DNA of 64,000 nucleotides, from contig ML769450.1 of assembly GCA_009733575.1 (NCBI GenBank), positions 62,001-126,000 on the forward strand. Direction: 5' to 3'. The position numbers were made by a program, and so were the translations under genes. Origin of the DNA: Gymnopus androsaceus JB14. Its lineage: Eukaryota > Basidiomycota > Agaricomycetes > Agaricales > Omphalotaceae. The notes beneath the pieces were generated by a model. That model saw nothing but the letters and a program-made list of their open reading frames with translations. It did no database searches and was not told the DNA's origin. This document shows, in pieces, positions 58,734 to 64,000 of this stretch (position 1 is its first letter; each line of letters opens with the position of its first letter).

Positions 58734-60181
<1,448 letters not shown>

Positions 60182-60581
60182 TTTATCCACCGCACCTACT
60201 CATTTTTATCACTATCTATTCGGACTGGTTCCGTTCAAGATTTTCAACAAGTAACGACAGTTCACGAAGGTTCATAGACGTTCCCAGCATTTTTAGCTAT
60301 CTTTACGACCTTGGTTTTCCGTTCCAGAGATACGTTCATGTATCTATTTCAGTGGGATATAGGTCGAACTTGGTAGATGTCGCGTAGGAGGTTTACATTC
60401 TACGATATGCAGGATAATATATTATGTTTGCTTATCCTATTGCGAGCCTGAGTGAGTCAGTTTCCCAGCCATGGAGCTATATTATACGCAGGGTAAAACC
60501 CAGTGAAAACGCATGTTGCTCACAGATTCGGTACAGGCTCAGTGAGCTCGTGAGCTATTAAAACTATCATACATTAGCATC
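60182..60581. other. Intergenic, nothing recognised
   Basis: The 3' flank of MAP kinase copy 2 and upstream of the tRNA gene. Confidence 0.3.
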
Positions 60582-60680
60582 GCTTCCTTAGCTCAGTCGG
60601 TAGAGCGCCAGTCTCATAACTGGCATGAGGACCGTTTGGTTCGCAATCTGGAGGTCGCAAGTTCGAGCCTTGCAGGGAGC
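60582..60680 (+). tRNA. tRNA-Met (CAU), elongator type, with intron
   Basis: The acceptor arms GCTTCCT and AGGGAGC pair with one mismatch, with D arm GCTCAGTCGGTAGAGC, anticodon loop CTCATAA and T arm GCAAGTTCGAGCCTTGC. The anticodon CAT is at 60615-60617. A 27-nt intron (60619-60645) follows position 37, the canonical site. The mature tRNA is 72 nt. The 31-39 pyrimidine mismatch is also present in yeast elongator tRNA-Met, and the first base pair G-C excludes the usual initiator A-U start. Confidence 0.92.
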
Positions 60681-60702
60681 AATTCAGGTTTCAGTGCTGT
60701 TG

Positions 60703-60707
60703 TTTTT
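60703..60707 (+). terminator. RNA polymerase III terminator of the tRNA gene
   Basis: A TTTTT run 22 nt after the tRNA 3' end. Confidence 0.6.
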
Positions 60708-60855
60708 GCTGTGCAGCGTGTATGTTCTTGGAATTAATGCGCGTCTCCACTATCTTATACATCGACTCCAGCATTAGCGCGGACGTTGTATATCAGAATG
60801 TCATTGCGTAAAATGTCATAAAATAGTCCATTACACTTGCGCCAATGGCTCGTAT

Positions 60856-63214
60856 TCATAAGAACTGGATCTCCCCATCCGCATTGAAAACACTCTCCGC
60901 CAGAACCGCCTTCCCGCCTTTCCTATTGCTCGGTTCGAGCTCCGCTCTCTCACCACGTTCCCGCTCATCAACCAGTCTCTCTTCCCTAGCCAACTTGAAA
61001 CCTCCCTCTGGAATATCATAACATGTCTCCCATCGCACACCCACTTCTTTGCCCATTCCCCAAAAGTCCATACAATTCAGATAAGGACCAAGGTCAAAGG
61101 GATTCTGTGGAGCTGCAGAAGCCAATCCCCGTGCTGCACCACCGCGGGCAGGTGAAACGGTCAAGACCGGTGATACGTAGGAGAAGGAGGCACCGGGGCA
61201 GGAAGCACAGACTGAGCAGATTTTGAAGGGGAGTGCGAGGAGTCCCACCTGAGCCTCGGAGACTCTGTGGATGAGTGTGACTGTGAGGGGTAGAATGGAG
61301 ACCTTGCGTGGCTAATGACTCTGAAGCAGAAAGTGGGGGAGATGTTTCACCATTGCCGTGGCTATGTGAATGTGAGGCCTGCTGCTGTGCGCCCATTTGG
61401 CCCACTCCGACGACGCCGCGGCCGCCCATGAATCCGTAGCGACCGAGGTTGCTGACTTCGAGGGAGGTCATCTGGCGAGATACTTGCCACAATTGGGCAG
61501 CGAGAAGAATGGTGGTCCAGGTTAGCTGAAGAGCGCCCCAAAGAGCGGTGGTAGCGAGGAAGATGTTAGTTTTGGATCCAAGAAGACGACAAAGAGGATC
61601 TGGGAGAGGGCAGGTAAGGGAGGATTCCATCTCTGGTACGGTGGTAAAATCTACAAGAAATGAGTCGAAGCTGGCCAGATAAAGATGGCAACTTACACTG
61701 GAATGTAAGATAGATAAAGGTGATTATACCGATGACGAGGTTGATCAGGAAAAGGAGGAATTGACGGTGGTTGTTCGCGCCAACTGCAAGAAGAAATTGA
61801 GAATCGGACTTGAGAACCCTCAAATGAATAGAAACTGACCACAGTTCCATATCCAAGGACAATGGTGGTCATGTCTTGCCGTACACCTATTGCATATGCG
61901 ACAGTGCTTGGAGCGAAGCGGTTTACGGGCCTGAAGCGAACCAATCGGTTAAGGAAATACAAGACTGCTGAACTTACTCACCATACAGCTGACACAGAAC
62001 GTTTGCCCATTCAACCTTCCTTCGCTGGCAAGGATTTCGACAGAATCCAAGAGGTGATTGGGAACAAACCCCGGATCCAAGCAGACGGCACGCCAAAAGT
62101 TGTAAAGGCAAAGAGAGGCGGATACAATGAAGATAACGTGAGCGGTAGGATGCTCGTGCACGTTGGTGAGAGTTGTAGCCCAACACCAGACGACCATCAG
62201 AATGGATGCGAAGATGATACCAGCGAAGAAGGGGCTCTCAGCTTGGGGTTTTCGCCCGAGAAGAACGCGAGTGAGGATATGGCCCGCCGCAAAACATTCT
62301 GCGGCAGCGAGAACCAACGAAGTATACCAAGGCAGCCAAGAAACGGCGATGGTATTAAATACGAGAGCGAGAAGAGGCATTGGAAGGACGAATATGGCGA
62401 TCGAAGTGTATTTAGGATTACTGAATACAGGTGTTCTAGGAACGCCATACTCGTCCCATCCACCTTCTTCCATAGCGCGCCTCCATGGGCCAATGCTTTT
62501 GAGTTCGATGGCCATCTCTCTAGGTGTACGACCGCCTGAGTCCTTCGCGGAAACATCTGCGCTACTCTCCAGTAGCTTCTTGATGACAGCCTTGTTGCCC
62601 CTAACGACTGCCCAGTGTAACGGAGTGAGACCACTCTCGTCCTTGGTCTTGACGTCGGCACCGTGCTTTAGCAGGACGTCTACCGAGACGGCATCGCCCT
62701 GGTAAGCAGCCCACATCAAAGAAGTGTGACCTTGCGAATCTGGAGAGTCAACCTCTACTTTTCGCTGCTGCAAGAGATAAAGCAGAGGCATTACCGCAGA
62801 GGAATGGGTGATTAAATGGAGAGAATTGTATCCCTGGCCATCTGAGAGGGTCGGATCTGCTCCCCATTCGAGAAGCAGTTTGACGACATACAAATACCCA
62901 TTTCTAGCCGCCCATTGCATCGGAGTTGCATCCAAATCTCCGCCTCTGGCATCTACTTCGGCGCCTCTCTCCAAAAGTTCTCTGCAGATATGAAGATGAG
63001 CGTTTATAGAGGCCCAATGAAGCGCAGTAATATTTTGCGAATCCCGGTCGGTCGCTTTAGCTCCTTGTGCAAGTAGCGACTGTAATAGTTCCAAATCTCC
63101 ACGCTGAGCAGCAAGAAATATCGTGTCCGGTTCTTCTTCGACCACAGTTTGCGTATCGCTGAGTGATGCCACCGGGGCCGTTTTTCCGCTGGGTGTACCT
63201 GGCGTTGAGGGCAT
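60856..63214 (-). CDS. AKR1: Akr1-type ankyrin-repeat DHHC palmitoyltransferase
   Basis: These Golgi or endosomal membrane enzymes attach palmitate to cysteines of substrate proteins. The start at 63214 leads to six ankyrin repeats (about residues 30-240; examples [60 protein letters not shown]), then membrane spans near residues 270-370. After an intron near 61965 comes the catalytic Cys-rich domain, [20 protein letters not shown] followed by PWIWNC (61900-61815), with an intact DHHC. Two more spans follow ([37 protein letters not shown]). The C-terminus has [20 protein letters not shown] then IPEGGF and ends at 60856. A 37-nt intron near 61205-61241 is unusually short but keeps phase. Confidence 0.92.
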
Positions 63215-63405
63215 CGTAGTAGGTCGTAAAGCACAGTTTCTGCACTGCCTGCCATTGCCAAAACGATGATGACAGAACGGCGCTTAGCGGTATACAAGCG
63301 CCCGGCACGCACGACGCGTCTCTCCATTGATCAATTTATTGTTCCCATCCGGCTTCATACTTCTCCGCTGTCGACGCTACGATATCCCTAACAGCTTACC
63401 ACTAA
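63215..63405. promoter_or_regulatory. Divergent intergenic region
   Basis: About 190 bp between the divergent AKR1 and the next forward gene. No TATA box at a typical distance was identified. Confidence 0.3.
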
Positions 63406-64000
63406 ATGAGATTGTCAACAGGATATTCGAGGGAAAGCAGGAATTCATTCTCGTTTTGCCCAATCATACTTGGCTTTGGAAGGCAACCATATTGTTCTGC
63501 GGAAGGCGGCTCAAATGCTCTTCTGGATGAATTGCAGCCACTCCAACCGATCAGGTTTTCAGATAATGTGCCGTCTTCCAGTACTGACGCACCTGCCCAC
63601 TCGTCTAGTCGACTTACCAACACGAACACTCGCGCTACGACGAGGAAGAAAAGGCCAGCGGTGGCATCTCCTGCTTCTTCGGCACCATCGGAATCGAGGA
63701 GTAACACTGCTCACACCCAAGCTCCTCCTTCTGCACCTTCTTCTGGCGCACAGGTACTCGAGCAGAGTAAGGGTAAAGAACGCTCGTCCCACACCTTCAG
63801 ATCATACTCCTGGTCCTGTATCTGAATCAACCTTGCGTTCGAAACGACGAAAGCCTTCCGTCTCCACTAAAGCAAGGACGCCATCGGCGGGTCCATTCAT
63901 TGCTTTAACCGCCGACTAGTACTGGCGTTGCTCCCTTCACGTCGAATAGTACTGCTGCTGCTGCTCCCTCCACATCAACTCGGATATTAAACACCCAAGA
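63406..64000 (+). CDS. Start of a Ser/Ala/Pro-rich protein, cut by the window edge
   Basis: Not recognised. The forward frame contains LDELQPLQPIRFSDNVPSSS, a Ser/Thr/Ala-rich run with TRKKRPAVASPASSAPSES, then, one base out of frame after about 63785, RPTPSDHTPGPVSES and KRRKPSVSTKARTPSAG, and a further Ala/Ser/Thr-rich part to the end of the window. This composition looks like the disordered N-terminus of a large nuclear protein. The start codon and splice sites are uncertain. Confidence 0.45.

Noticed and set aside
61862..62705. Forward open frames of 225 and 180 residues
   Set aside because: They lie opposite the well-supported ankyrin/DHHC gene and have no family resemblance.

Overview
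The window looks like nuclear DNA of a basidiomycete, most likely an Agaricomycete. Introns are many and short (about 50-60 nt, GT..AG). The encoded families are typical of that class: DUF6534 membrane proteins, MYND proteins with large N-terminal regions, F-box-like multicopy families, single-span proteins with tandem beta-sandwich ectodomains, Zn2Cys6 regulators and Fus3/Kss1-type MAP kinases. Gene models below were spliced by eye; GT..AG phase consistency was the main test.

Layout. 1-3.6 kb: repeats, two inverted-repeat elements and a decayed F-box gene. 3.6-9.4 kb: an MFS monocarboxylate-type transporter, a decayed rhamnosidase-like two-domain gene, PIG-P (GPI anchor synthesis) and ribosomal protein uS19 (RPS15), all on the minus strand. 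9.7-12.5 kb: two paralogous acidic ribosomal protein P2 genes flanking an F-box-like gene. 13.4-18.8 kb: a MYND zinc-finger gene, a large inverted-repeat element and a single-span membrane protein.

20.2-31.2 kb is a mobile-element island. A Ty1/copia remnant was invaded by an 8.4-kb Ty3/gypsy element (21370-29742, target duplication ACCTG). That element was itself invaded by a 648-bp Mutator-like MITE (9-bp target duplication) carrying a hairpin and telomere-like motifs. A 331-bp hAT-like MITE lies nearby. The gypsy element carries an intron-containing Cys-rich gene on its antisense strand, a candidate self-priming reverse transcription site, and LTRs that differ only by transitions plus one 7-bp TATA indel.

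31.7-46.3 kb: a DUF6534 membrane protein, a tandem repeat holding two nested MITEs, a second F-box-like copy, ATP synthase subunit k (ATP19), a Ser-rich coiled-coil protein, a Zn2Cys6 regulator, an Agaricomycete-type hypothetical protein and an acireductone-dioxygenase-like cupin. 48.5-60.2 kb: two Fus3/Kss1-type MAP kinase paralogs bracket a second Zn2Cys6 regulator and farnesyl diphosphate synthase (sterol/isoprenoid pathway). 60.6 kb to the end: an intron-containing elongator tRNA-Met(CAU), an Akr1-type ankyrin-DHHC palmitoyltransferase and the start of an unrecognised Ser/Ala/Pro-rich gene.

Many accessory genes, and one MAP kinase copy, show apparent single-base frameshifts, whereas the ribosomal, ATP19, FPPS, AKR1 and first MAPK genes read cleanly. 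Residual assembly indels and genuine pseudogenes cannot be told apart from the sequence alone.
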